Counted from the first letter of the stretch, positions 7,567 through 13,216 are shown. The stretch: DNA of 13,216 bases from Spirochaetae bacterium HGW-Spirochaetae-7 (GCA_002839245.1 PGXR01000077.1:1-13216); one strand, 5' to 3'. Notes: a model not told the origin generated them from the sequence alone. Program-made: numbers and translations.

Positions 7567-7587
7567 CTCCCGCGCGCCATGCGGGAG
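7567..7587 (+). promoter_or_regulatory. Leader hairpin just upstream of the glyQS ribosome binding site
   Basis: CTCCCGC (7567-7573) and GCGGGAG (7581-7587) form a perfect 7-bp stem with a 7-nt loop, ending 6 nt before the GAGGAG ribosome binding site (7594-7599). The left arm holds CTCC, which could alternatively pair with GGAG of that site, so a role in setting translation is possible. I see no T-box motif in the leader. Confidence 0.3.
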
Positions 7588-7605
7588 AGAGGCGAGGAGC
7601 ACTCA

Positions 7606-8970
7606 ATGGCAGCAGCAGAACAGACCCATGAAGTGACGATGGACAAGATCACGTCCCTGGCCAAGCGGCGCGGCTTCGTCTTCCAGTCATCGGAGATCTA
7701 CGGCGGGCAGTCGGGCGCCTGGGATTACGGTCCTCTCGGCATCGAGCTCAAGAACCGCATCCAGCGCTTCTGGTGGAAGGAGATGACACAGCTCCACGAC
7801 GACATCGTCGGCCTCGACGCGGCCATACTGATGCATCCCCGCACCTGGGAGGCCTCCGGGCACGTGGAGAACTTCACCGATCCACTGGTGGACTGCAAGA
7901 AGTGCAAGAACCGCTTCCGCGCCGACCAGATAGACCAGGAAAAGCTTGCAAAAAAAGAATGCCCCGAATGCGGCGGCGAACTTACCGATACCCGCAAGTT
8001 CAACCTGATGTTCAAGACAAACATCGGCGCTGTCGACGACGGCTCAGGCCTCATCTACCTCCGCCCCGAGACCGCCCAGGGCATCTACGTCAACTACAAG
8101 AACATAGTCCAGTCAAACCGCATGAAGATTCCTTTCGGCATCGCCCAGGTCGGCAAGGCGTTCCGCAACGAGATCGTCACCAAGAATTTCATATTCCGCA
8201 CCTGCGAATTCGAGCAGATGGAGATGCAGTATTTCGTCAAGCCGGGCGACGACGAGAAATTCTTCGACTACTGGCGAGAGCAGCGCTGGGCCTACTTCCA
8301 GAAGCTCGGCGTCGACATGGCCAAGCTCCGCTGGCACCAGCACGGCAAGGACGAGCTGGCCCACTACGCCAAGGACGCCTACGACATCGAGTACGACTTC
8401 CCCATGGGCTTCCGCGAGCTCGAGGGCGTGCACAACCGCACCGACTTCGACCTGAAGCGCCACCAGGAATTCTCCGGCAAAGACCTCCAGTACATCGACC
8501 AAGACAACGGCAACGAGCGCTACATCCCGTACATCATCGAGACGAGCGCCGGCCTGACCCGACAGCTCCTGATGCTCCTGTGCGACGCGTACGAAGAAGA
8601 AAAAGTGGCCGACAAGGGCAATGACGACGACTGGCGCACGGTGATGAAGTTCCACCCGGAACTCGCCCCGATAACCGTCGCGGTCTTGCCCCTCATGAAA
8701 AAAGACGGCCTCGCCGAGCTCGCCCAGGAAATCCGAGCGGCTCTCAAGCAGGACTACGCCACCGACTACGACCAGGCCGGCGCCATAGGCCGCCGTTACC
8801 GCCGCCAGGACGAGGCCGGCACGCCGTTCTGCGTCACCATCGACTACGACTCCAAGGAGAACGGCACCGTCACCGTACGCGACCGCGATACCATGGAACA
8901 GGAGCGCGTGCACAAGGACCAGTTGTCGGAGTACCTTCGGGGCAAGATCAGGAACTACAAGCGTAAGTAA
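7606..8970 (+). CDS. glyQS: Glycyl-tRNA synthetase, dimeric (alpha2) type
   Basis: A 454-residue class II aminoacyl-tRNA synthetase that charges tRNA-Gly. Near the N-terminus GFVFQSSEIYGGQSGAWDYG (23-42) is the hallmark of the single-chain glycine enzyme. An insertion with C97-x2-C100 and C119-x2-C122 looks like a zinc ribbon. Then come RPETAQGIYVNYKN (153-166), class II motif 2 (FRNE, 186-189, to R198) and motif 3 (GLTRQLLMLLCDAY, 316-329). The C-terminal anticodon-binding domain starts near PITVAVLPL (355). The length is normal for the family. The ATG at 7606 follows GAGGAG at 6 nt; the frame stays open 43 codons further up but has no ribosome binding site there and the extra residues are low in complexity. 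It stands alone on the plus strand between minus-strand units. Confidence 0.98.
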   Translation: MAAAEQTHEVTMDKITSLAKRRGFVFQSSEIYGGQSGAWDYGPLGIELKNRIQRFWWKEMTQLHDDIVGLDAAILMHPRTWEASGHVENFTDPLVDCKKCKNRFRADQIDQEKLAKKECPECGGELTDTRKFNLMFKTNIGAVDDGSGLIYLRPETAQGIYVNYKNIVQSNRMKIPFGIAQVGKAFRNEIVTKNFIFRTCEFEQMEMQYFVKPGDDEKFFDYWREQRWAYFQKLGVDMAKLRWHQHGKDELAHYAKDAYDIEYDFPMGFRELEGVHNRTDFDLKRHQEFSGKDLQYIDQDNGNERYIPYIIETSAGLTRQLLMLLCDAYEEEKVADKGNDDDWRTVMKFHPELAPITVAVLPLMKKDGLAELAQEIRAALKQDYATDYDQAGAIGRRYRRQDEAGTPFCVTIDYDSKENGTVTVRDRDTMEQERVHKDQLSEYLRGKIRNYKRK

Positions 8971-8987
8971 GGAAGGGCAGGGCGCGT

Positions 8988-9011
8988 CCCGCCGCGGCGT
9001 ACCGCGACGGG
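8988..9011. terminator. GC-rich hairpin after glyQS
   Basis: CCCG-C-CGCGG (8988-8997) and CCGCG-A-CGGG (9002-9011) form a 10-bp arm pair with one C-A mismatch, closing on a CGTA tetraloop, 17 bp after the glyQS stop. No T-run follows, so it may be a non-canonical terminator or a transcript-stabilising hairpin. Confidence 0.45.
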
Positions 9012-9022
9012 TCGGGCTCTAC

Positions 9023-9075
9023 GCGAGTAGTACGGTCCTCGCGGCCAGCAGGCCGTTGCGGTCCGCGCTACTCGC
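9023..9075. terminator. Large nested inverted repeat between convergent glyQS and the lipoprotein gene
   Basis: The outer arms GCGAGTAG (9023-9030) and CTACTCGC (9068-9075) match perfectly. A middle CGG/CCG pairing (9033-9035 with 9063-9065) and an inner hairpin CGGCC-AGCA-GGCCG (9042-9055) are nested inside, making a cruciform-like element. It lies between two convergent genes and could end transcription from either side, although T-runs are absent. A REP-like palindromic repeat is the alternative. Confidence 0.4.
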
Positions 9076-9106
9076 TGCGATCCCTCGCGCGCTTCGGGCG
9101 TTGGCG

Positions 9107-10018
9107 CTATTCCTCCACTATCTGCACGGTTGAACCATCCACGCGGTACTCGATCTTTTCTGTGGCGCTCGTGCCTTCAGCGGCCTTGTCCACGACGATC
9201 CGGTACGTCTTGCCGGCAACCGCTTCGAATTCGATTGTTCGTACGAGGTCTCCCATGCAGCGATATGCCATCGGCAGGTAGTCGGTCGTGTATTCGACTA
9301 TATGGTGTCCGGGTGCGATGGCTATGCTCAAGTTGCCGTAGCTGAGATCAACGAGAGGGGAGTGAATGGCTGCCAGGTCGCGGCGTATGAGGGGGGGCAT
9401 GACCCCGGGGCTATTGAAGGCTACCCAGCGCGGCTCGAAGTAGCTCATGGTCGGAGACAACATGCCGTCAATCCTCAGGACGTAGGCCACGATCAAGGTA
9501 CCGGACCTCTTGAACTCGAGGGTGGACTGAGGCGCGCCGGCGGCTGGCACGGGCAGGACGGGGATCGCCGCTACAGTCGAGGGAACGGTTTCGCCGCCAC
9601 ATTCAACTTGCCAGGAATTGTCTTTGCGCGAAATGAAATAGGTTTTGCCAGCCTCTGTCGTAAAGTCTATGCTCCGGTAATCGAGGGATTTCTTGTCGAA
9701 TGGCGTCTTGTGCACGTTGTAGAACTCGAAGACATGCTCGCCAGGAAGTACGTACACCGCAAACCCGAGGCTTGCGGAATCGGAAAAGGTGGCGGCCACC
9801 GTATTCTTGGCAAGCTCCATTCGGGGTTTGCCGTCGACGCGATATAGGTAGATGTCCGGGAAGCCCGAGCCCTTGAACTGGACGGTGGACAGCTCCGTTT
9901 CGGGACGTTCGTCTCCCGCATAGGCGCGTACCGTAGGGGCAGAGAACGAGGCGCAGGCAACGAGAGTTGACACCAGCAATACGGCGACGACGACCATGAT
10001 TGCAGATCTGATTTTCAT
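9107..10018 (-). CDS. Lipoprotein with two copies of one beta-rich domain, function unknown
   Basis: A 303-residue predicted lipoprotein. The N-terminus has a basic start (MKIR), a hydrophobic core and the lipobox LVAC with C22 as the acylated residue. After a short linker, residues 44-139 and 165-294 are two copies of one module: STVQFKGSG...YRVDG matches STLEFKRSG...LRIDG, VYVLPGEHVFEFY matches IAIAPGHHIVEYT, and RSIDFTTEAGKTYFI matches RTIEFEAVAGKTYRI. The PG-H and AGKTY turns resemble small immunoglobulin-like beta-sandwich modules found in bacterial surface lipoproteins, but no family can be named. A Pro/Ala-rich linker (147-164) joins the copies. The ATG at 10018 follows GGAGG at 5 nt. 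The frame extends to 10147, but that part overlaps the promoter and would bury the signal peptide. Confidence 0.83.
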   Translation of the reverse strand: MKIRSAIMVVVAVLLVSTLVACASFSAPTVRAYAGDERPETELSTVQFKGSGFPDIYLYRVDGKPRMELAKNTVAATFSDSASLGFAVYVLPGEHVFEFYNVHKTPFDKKSLDYRSIDFTTEAGKTYFISRKDNSWQVECGGETVPSTVAAIPVLPVPAAGAPQSTLEFKRSGTLIVAYVLRIDGMLSPTMSYFEPRWVAFNSPGVMPPLIRRDLAAIHSPLVDLSYGNLSIAIAPGHHIVEYTTDYLPMAYRCMGDLVRTIEFEAVAGKTYRIVVDKAAEGTSATEKIEYRVDGSTVQIVEE

Positions 10019-10115
10019 GATTACCTCCATGTCGTTGCCGGAGGGCGATATGGTCGGGGTGCTTGTCAAGGCGTATGGTTCGATCCGATTTTGTTCCAGG
10101 AACGACTTTTCAAGA

Positions 10116-10144
10116 ATGCTATTGTCGTTCCAGTGGTTTGTCAA
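10116..10144 (-). promoter_or_regulatory. Promoter of the two-domain lipoprotein gene
   Basis: On the minus strand a perfect TTGACA (10144-10139), a 17-bp spacer and TAGCAT (10121-10116) give a good sigma70 match. Transcription would start near 10109, with a leader of about 90 nt. This supports the ATG at 10018 as the start and argues against the longer frame. Confidence 0.55.
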
Positions 10145-10250
10145 CATGGGTAAACCCGGAAGCGCCTTTCTTCAATACTGATGGAGGGCGGGGAGACTAT
10201 TTCGATCATGAATTGACCGCGAATACGGAACGAAAAAAGGACTCATCGAG
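10145..10250. other. Non-coding part of the 401-bp gap 10019-10419
   Basis: The gap between the lipoprotein start and the barrel gene's stop holds the lipoprotein leader and promoter (10019-10144), this stretch, the small plus-strand frame at 10251-10391 and 28 bp of spacer. In this stretch I see no supported gene, repeat or hairpin. Its composition is near that of the rest of the gap. Confidence 0.4.
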
Positions 10251-10391
10251 ATGATCGAGCGGGGCTCGGTATACGACAAGCGGAACGCGACCAACACCGA
10301 TGCATGCGAGCTCGGCAAGGTATTGGCCGGAGTGGGACGCGAGTACGCGAACATGGTAGATTGCATCTCGCTGCGCGAGAAGTACCTGTGA
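10251..10391 (+). CDS. Small ORF or gene remnant (46 residues), unassigned
   Basis: A short plus-strand frame from ATG 10251 to TGA 10391 with AAGGA (10237-10241) nine bases upstream. It encodes a hydrophilic peptide with Asp, Glu, Arg and Lys spread evenly and ends in SLREKYL. About four fifths of its third codon positions are G or C, as in the real genes here, and the same frame stays open back to a stop at 10209. I do not recognise the family. It could be a true small protein, or the C-terminal remnant of a lost gene, since it looks like the end of a globular protein rather than a whole one. The opposite strand is also open over part of the stretch, which lowers confidence. Confidence 0.33.
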   Translation: MIERGSVYDKRNATNTDACELGKVLAGVGREYANMVDCISLREKYL

Positions 10392-10419
10392 CCTCACCCC
10401 GCTCGTTAGAGCAGCGTTC

Positions 10420-10974
10420 CTAGAAGTAGAAGTTTAGGTAGGCGCGGGTGTTTCCGCCGCCCCAGGAGGTATGGCCGTCGTTGAGGGTAACGCCGATGGC
10501 GTACTCGGCCGCGAATGAAACCTGGCTTGCGATCGCCCATTCGGTCCCGAGCTGGCCGCCGAAGGCAAAGAGGTTGGTCGTGGTACCGGTACCAGCGATC
10601 GTATGCTTGTAAATGCCTATGTCAAGAAATCCGCCCGTGTAGAGGGCGACGGGGCCCTTCTTGACAAGCGTATAGGAGAGGTTCGGCCGGATGCCGAACA
10701 AGAAATTCTGCGTGTCGCTGGCGGAGGTATCGTCGCCAGCGAGATACATGGCAAGGCCGAGGCCCATCTTGTCGGCGACGAAGTATCTGCCGCCGATGCC
10801 GTAATACCCACCCGCGGGAAGAGTGACCACGATTCCGCCTACGCCGAGGTTGCCGTTCCCGCCGATGCTGAACTGGAGTCCCATGGTCCCCTTGGAATCC
10901 ATGACGGTGTTTTGCGCGGCGACCGAGACGACGAGGCTGACGACGATGATTGTTGCGAGAAGAATCTTGCGCAT
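10420..10974 (-). CDS. Small outer-membrane beta-barrel protein
   Basis: A 184-residue exported protein. Residues 1-20 are a Sec signal peptide (MRKILLATIIVVSLVVSVAA, cleavage before Q21). The mature part is a run of alternating short strands rich in Gly, Tyr, Phe and Ala (YYGIGGRYFV, MGLGLAMYLAG, NFLFGIRPNLSYTL, ALYTGGFLDIGIY, NLFAFGGQLGTEWAI, VSFAAEYAIGVTL), consistent with an eight-stranded barrel. It ends in RAYLNFYF: the terminal Phe with aromatic or hydrophobic residues at alternate positions is the signal for barrel assembly. Function is unknown; small barrels of this kind can be porins, adhesins or structural proteins. The ATG at 10974 follows AGGAG at about 6 nt; an upstream in-frame start would add 12 residues with no signal function. 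The gene stands alone with its own promoter. Confidence 0.82.
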   Translation of the reverse strand: MRKILLATIIVVSLVVSVAAQNTVMDSKGTMGLQFSIGGNGNLGVGGIVVTLPAGGYYGIGGRYFVADKMGLGLAMYLAGDDTSASDTQNFLFGIRPNLSYTLVKKGPVALYTGGFLDIGIYKHTIAGTGTTTNLFAFGGQLGTEWAIASQVSFAAEYAIGVTLNDGHTSWGGGNTRAYLNFYF

Positions 10975-11025
10975 AGGTACTCCTGAATGAAAATGATTTT
11001 GACTCTGCAATAGCTACAATATTAT

Positions 11026-11055
11026 AGTATACGCCTGTATTCCTGGACGGGTCAA
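11026..11055 (-). promoter_or_regulatory. Promoter of the outer-membrane barrel gene
   Basis: On the minus strand TTGACC (11055-11050), an 18-bp spacer and TATACT (11031-11026) each match the sigma70 consensus at five of six positions. A perfect TATAAT (11026-11021) overlaps the last base of this -10, but its spacing to the -35 would be too long. The predicted leader is about 45 nt. The -35 box lies inside the inverted repeat 11042-11078. Confidence 0.6.
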
Positions 11056-11078
11056 TGACAACTGATTGCCCGTCCAGG
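11042..11078. promoter_or_regulatory. Operator-like inverted repeat over the barrel gene's -35 box
   Basis: CCTGGACGGG (11042-11051) and CCCGTCCAGG (11069-11078) are perfect 10-bp arms 17 bp apart. CAAT (11053-11056) and ATTG (11065-11068) extend the symmetry towards the centre. The element covers the -35 box and the region just upstream. No T-run follows and no transcript is expected to read through it, so protein binding is more likely than termination. Confidence 0.5.
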
Positions 11079-11138
11079 TTGTAACATCCGGTGGACCATC
11101 GTCGAGGGCGATCTCTCGAACGCGAGACAGAAAAAAAA

Positions 11139-11167
11139 TTGACCGAATTGCCTAATCATGACAAAAT
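11139..11167 (+). promoter_or_regulatory. Candidate promoter of the isochorismatase/WD40 unit
   Basis: TTGACC (11139-11144), a 17-bp spacer and CAAAAT (11162-11167), with an A8 run (11131-11138) just upstream that could act as an UP element. The leader would be about 210 nt, long enough for regulation at the RNA level. Confidence 0.45.
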
Positions 11168-11217
11168 CCGGCGATGAGCGAATCTCTACACGGTTGTGGA
11201 TCGCTTGCCTGATCATG
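11148..11217. repeat. Pair of 13-bp direct repeats, second copy inside a palindrome
   Basis: TTGCCTAATCATG (11148-11160) and TTGCCTGATCATG (11205-11217) differ at one base and lie 57 bp apart on the same strand; each is followed within 4-5 bp by ATCCGG. The first copy lies in the promoter spacer. The second sits between the arms GGATCGC (11198-11204) and GCGATCC (11219-11225), so it would be the loop of a 7-bp stem. Confidence 0.5.
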
Positions 11218-11304
11218 TGCGATCCGGACTTTCGAAAATACCGTAGACTCCTGGTTTCACCAAGCGTTCTAGGCTGAAGGGAAGAAAATGGGAGTCCGGC
11301 CTGA

Positions 11305-11325
11305 GCTGCCCGAGCGCCGGGCGGC
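11305..11325 (+). promoter_or_regulatory. Leader hairpin upstream of the isochorismatase-like gene
   Basis: GCTGCCCG (11305-11312) and CGGGCGGC (11318-11325) form an 8-bp stem (one G-T pair) closed by a 5-nt loop, about 45 nt before the ribosome binding site (AAGGAGG, 11369-11375). No T-run follows. It may affect transcript stability or translation. Confidence 0.3.
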
Positions 11326-11383
11326 CCTTCGCTAGCTGGCGATGAAAGGCCCGCGAAACTCGCTCCGCAAGGAGGATTGAATC

Positions 11384-12070
11384 ATGAAGGAAACGCCGCT
11401 GCATACGGGAGTAAGGCTGCTCCGGGAATACATCGCAGGCACTGGACTTTGTACTGCAATTGCGCTTTTGTCTCTTCTTGCCATGGCTTGCGCCCCCGGT
11501 CACGGGGGGCTTTCCGAGAGGGAGCTTGCCGCCGCCAGGGACTGGAAGCCGACGCGATGGGCGGAGGGAAACGGGACAGCCCTTATCGTAATGGATATGC
11601 AGAAGGCCAACATGCCGATCTTCGACCAGGAACGGGTCGTTGCGGCAATACTAAGGCTTGTCGGTGCCGCTGACATGGCGGGCAGCCCCGTAGTCTGGGT
11701 TTATTCGAATGACGATGACTCGCGGCCGGGAGAGGACCAGTTTGAACTGACTTCACCCTTCGCGCCCGGTCCCGGCCATCTGAAGCTGGTCAAGGTCGGC
11801 ACGAGCGCGCTCTCGGGTACGAACCTCGGTTCGATGCTCGAGGAACGCGGGGTCGGAAGACTCGTCATTTGTGGAGTGTCGAGCAATGAGTGCGTCAAGA
11901 CGACAGTGGATTCTTCGTATTTCGACGGCTGGCTCACGGTTGTCGCGAAGGACGCTCACTCCGTCCCGGTCAGGGAGGGCTCTGCCGAGCCGGTCGCGAA
12001 GATGAATGCCCGATGGGCAGCTGATAAACGTGTCCAACTCCTGAAGAGCGCCGCTATCAGTTTCAACTAG
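11384..12070 (+). CDS. Isochorismatase-like cysteine hydrolase with a lipoprotein signal
   Basis: A 228-residue member of the isochorismatase/cysteine hydrolase superfamily (amidases such as nicotinamidase and isochorismatase). The catalytic triad is visible: D71 in ALIVMDMQ, K137 in LVKVG and the nucleophile C170 in VICGVSSNECV, followed by the usual helix. The substrate cannot be deduced. Unusually for this mostly cytoplasmic family, residues 22-36 form a hydrophobic segment ending in the lipobox LAMAC with C36 as the likely lipid-bearing residue, followed by a Gly-rich linker, so the enzyme is probably anchored in the periplasm or at the cell surface. The n-region before it (about 21 residues) is long. 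The ATG at 11384 has a perfect AAGGAGG eight bases upstream. The WD40 gene follows after 5 bp, in the same transcript. Confidence 0.88.
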   Translation: MKETPLHTGVRLLREYIAGTGLCTAIALLSLLAMACAPGHGGLSERELAAARDWKPTRWAEGNGTALIVMDMQKANMPIFDQERVVAAILRLVGAADMAGSPVVWVYSNDDDSRPGEDQFELTSPFAPGPGHLKLVKVGTSALSGTNLGSMLEERGVGRLVICGVSSNECVKTTVDSSYFDGWLTVVAKDAHSVPVREGSAEPVAKMNARWAADKRVQLLKSAAISFN

Positions 12071-12075
12071 GTTAT

Positions 12076-13123
12076 ATGACAGGATCAAGGCAATATATTT
12101 GCGCCAGCACCATGGTTCGTGTACTCTGTTGTTCCTTGGCCGTCATGGTGCTGCTTATCCCGCTGGCCAGCTCCGGAAAGGTAGTGCCGATGGAACCAAT
12201 AACAATGACAAACGCAGGGAACGTCAGCCTCCTCAAGTCCCTGGAGATTCCCGGGTACCGGAAGGGCAGGGTAAGCCAATCCAGCCTTGCCTTCAGCCCT
12301 GATGGCACCCTCCTGGCCTGTGCGGCGGGGATCGGCCCAGGTTTCCCTGTGGGAGATGAAGACCGGCCGAATCCGTTTTCTTCTGGAAGCGCCCGCCTCG
12401 CAGAATGTCGCCTGCGCCTTCAGTCCCGATGGACGGCTCCTCGCGACTGGCGGTTTTGATATGACGGTGACTCTGTGGGATCCGTCGACGGGAAAGAAGA
12501 TCGCCGTGGTCGGGAAGCACGACTCGCCAGTCTGGGAACTCGATTTCAGTCCCGACGGATGTTGTCTGGTCTCATGTTCCCTGCAGAACGACATCCGCCT
12601 TTGGGACGTCGGCGAAAGGAAAATGGCCTGGAGCCATGTCGGTGACGGGGCCTATCTGAGCGCCGTCTTCAGCCCCGATGGAAAGACCATTGCCTACGGT
12701 AGCCTGGCGGGGAAGTCTGGCCTCCTGGACGCGGTGACGGGGCGCGAGCTTGCCGTATTCGTCATGGGCATCGGGCATATCGGCGACGTCTCCTTCAGTC
12801 CCTCGGGGAAGTACCTCGCCACCGGTACCGACGACGATGTCATTCGCGTATGGGATACAGGTGACATGAAGGAAGAAGCGGTGCTGGCTGGCCATTCAGG
12901 CTTCGTCAATGGCGTCGCCTTCAGCACGAAGGGCGGGGAGCTGCTTCTTGCCTCCTCGAGCCACGACAGGACCCTACGACTCTGGGATCCTGTGTCGAAG
13001 CGATGCCTCGCGACCCTCGAAGGTCATGAGGCGGAGGTCCTCCGTGTCGCTTTCAGTCCGGACGGCACGATGCTGGCTTCGGCCGGCTGGGACGGGATGA
13101 TCCGCATCTGGGGCATTCCCTGA
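12076..13123 (+). CDS. Exported seven-bladed WD40 propeller protein, interrupted by a one-base frameshift
   Basis: Two overlapping frames (12076-12459 and 12287-13123) together make one gene. Skipping one G in the run 12327-12330 joins them into a 348-residue protein whose first blade then reads through smoothly (LLACAAG then SAQVSLWEMKTG). The N-terminus carries a signal peptide (hydrophobic stretch VLCCSLAVMVLLIPLA); ATG 12112 is an alternative start. After it come exactly seven WD repeats with FSPDG turns and LWD/VWD endings (ending near SLWEM, TLWD, RLWD, GLLD, RVWD, RLWD and RIWG), a complete propeller. Such proteins are protein-binding scaffolds; here it would act in the periplasm or outside. 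It starts 5 bp after the isochorismatase-like gene, with only a weak AGGT before it, suggesting coupled translation. As written, the gene makes a 127-residue truncated product, so it is either a sequencing error or a recent pseudogene. Confidence 0.85.
12327..12330 (+). other. Frameshift site in the WD40 gene (GGGG)
   Basis: Upstream of this G-run the propeller reads in the frame of 12076; downstream it reads in the frame of 12287. Removing one G restores both the frame and the blade sequence, so the run appears to carry one extra base. Confidence 0.8.
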
Positions 13124-13137
13124 ACTGCCGCGCGGAT

Positions 13138-13216
13138 GTCGCGACGCGATTACAGTCGCGACGCGATTACAGTCGCGACGCGATTACAGTCGCGACGCGA
13201 TTACAGTCGCGACGCG
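13138..13216 (+). repeat. 17-bp tandem repeat running off the right edge
   Basis: The unit GTCGCGACGCGATTACA is repeated without change: four full copies start at 13138, 13155, 13172 and 13189, and an 11-base fifth copy begins at 13206 and is cut by the window edge. Each unit contains the 8-bp palindrome GTCGCGAC and the near-palindrome TCGCG-A-CGCGA. The array starts 15 bp after the WD40 stop. There are no spacers, so it is not a CRISPR array. The true copy number cannot be seen. Confidence 0.95.

Larger units (their letters stand above)
10975..11383. other. 409-bp divergent regulatory region with no gene
   Basis: This gap separates the outer-membrane barrel gene (leftward) from the isochorismatase-like gene (rightward). 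It is visibly richer in A and T than the coding DNA in its left half. It contains a promoter for each direction, a 10-bp inverted repeat with a 17-bp centre, two 13-bp direct repeats, a small stem-loop (TCTCG/CGAGA, 11114-11127) followed by an A8 run, a palindrome around the second direct repeat and a stable leader hairpin. No convincing protein gene is present; two 12-codon frames (11174-11212 and 11342-11380) are too short to judge. Confidence 0.6.

Noticed and set aside
7477..7605. A 43-residue N-terminal extension of glycyl-tRNA synthetase
   Set aside because: It would span the candidate promoter and leader hairpin, and the ATG at 7606 has an ideal ribosome binding site and the usual protein length.
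7507..7605. T-box or amino-acid riboswitch in the glyQS leader
   Set aside because: The conserved T-box sequence and a specifier loop were not found; only simple hairpins are visible in about 93 nt.
7773..8913. Long frames on both strands inside glyQS (plus 7773-8624, minus 8113-8913)
   Set aside because: Both are shadows of the synthetase, whose motifs 2 and 3 and zinc-type cysteines fix the true frame.
11174..11212. A 12-codon leader peptide upstream of the isochorismatase-like gene
   Set aside because: It has no ribosome binding site, lies at the predicted transcript start and shows no codon run that would suggest attenuation. The similar 12-codon frame at 11342-11380 is also unsupported.
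11213..11503. A 96-codon minus-strand frame across the isochorismatase start
   Set aside because: It overlaps a well-supported start and leader on the other strand and shows no protein features.
13138..13216. CRISPR array
   Set aside because: The repeats are head to tail with no spacers between them and the unit is only 17 bp.

Overview
This 13.2 kb window is GC-rich, densely coded bacterial DNA with twelve recognisable protein genes, one further gene cut off by the left edge, and one weak small-ORF candidate. Lipoprotein signal peptides, a beta-barrel protein ending in phenylalanine and Sec signal peptides point to a two-membraned (Gram-negative type) cell. The GAF-PAS-class III cyclase, the alpha2-type glycyl-tRNA synthetase and the EarP/EF-P(Arg32) pair outside an obviously proteobacterial setting made me think of a high-GC spirochaete or a similar lineage. 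That is a guess: there is no rRNA or other decisive marker here. I see no tRNA, rRNA, CRISPR array, transposase or phage gene.

Layout. (1) 1-2054, minus: a GAF-PAS-adenylate cyclase followed 15 bp downstream by an unidentified membrane-anchored protein that runs off the left edge. (2) 2185-4026, plus: earP and efp, an elongation factor P and the arginine rhamnosyltransferase that modifies it. A perfect 16-bp palindrome lies in the divergent gap between blocks 1 and 2. (3) 4129-7381, minus: two short units, MFS exporter plus flavodoxin (translationally coupled) and AEC-type permease plus a small thioredoxin-like protein. (4) 7606-8970, plus: glycyl-tRNA synthetase. (5) 9107-10974, minus: a lipoprotein built from two copies of one domain, then an approximately 400-bp gap, then a small outer-membrane beta-barrel. 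(6) 11384-13123, plus: an exported isochorismatase-like lipoprotein followed after 5 bp by an exported WD40 propeller gene that carries a one-base frameshift. (7) 13138-13216: a perfect 17-bp tandem repeat that runs off the right edge.

How the parts fit. The best-supported functional pair is EarP/EF-P: EF-P has arginine exactly at position 32, the residue EarP rhamnosylates, and EarP keeps its acidic catalytic residues. The right third is envelope-directed: two lipoproteins, a beta-barrel and an exported propeller, with the most elaborate non-coding DNA of the window between the divergent barrel and isochorismatase genes (a 10-bp inverted repeat over a promoter, repeated 13-bp boxes, leader hairpins). 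The most unusual items are that regulatory region, the frameshifted seven-blade WD40 gene, the lipoprotein-type cysteine hydrolase and the terminal 17-bp repeat. I did not find a clearly new multi-gene defence or mobile system.
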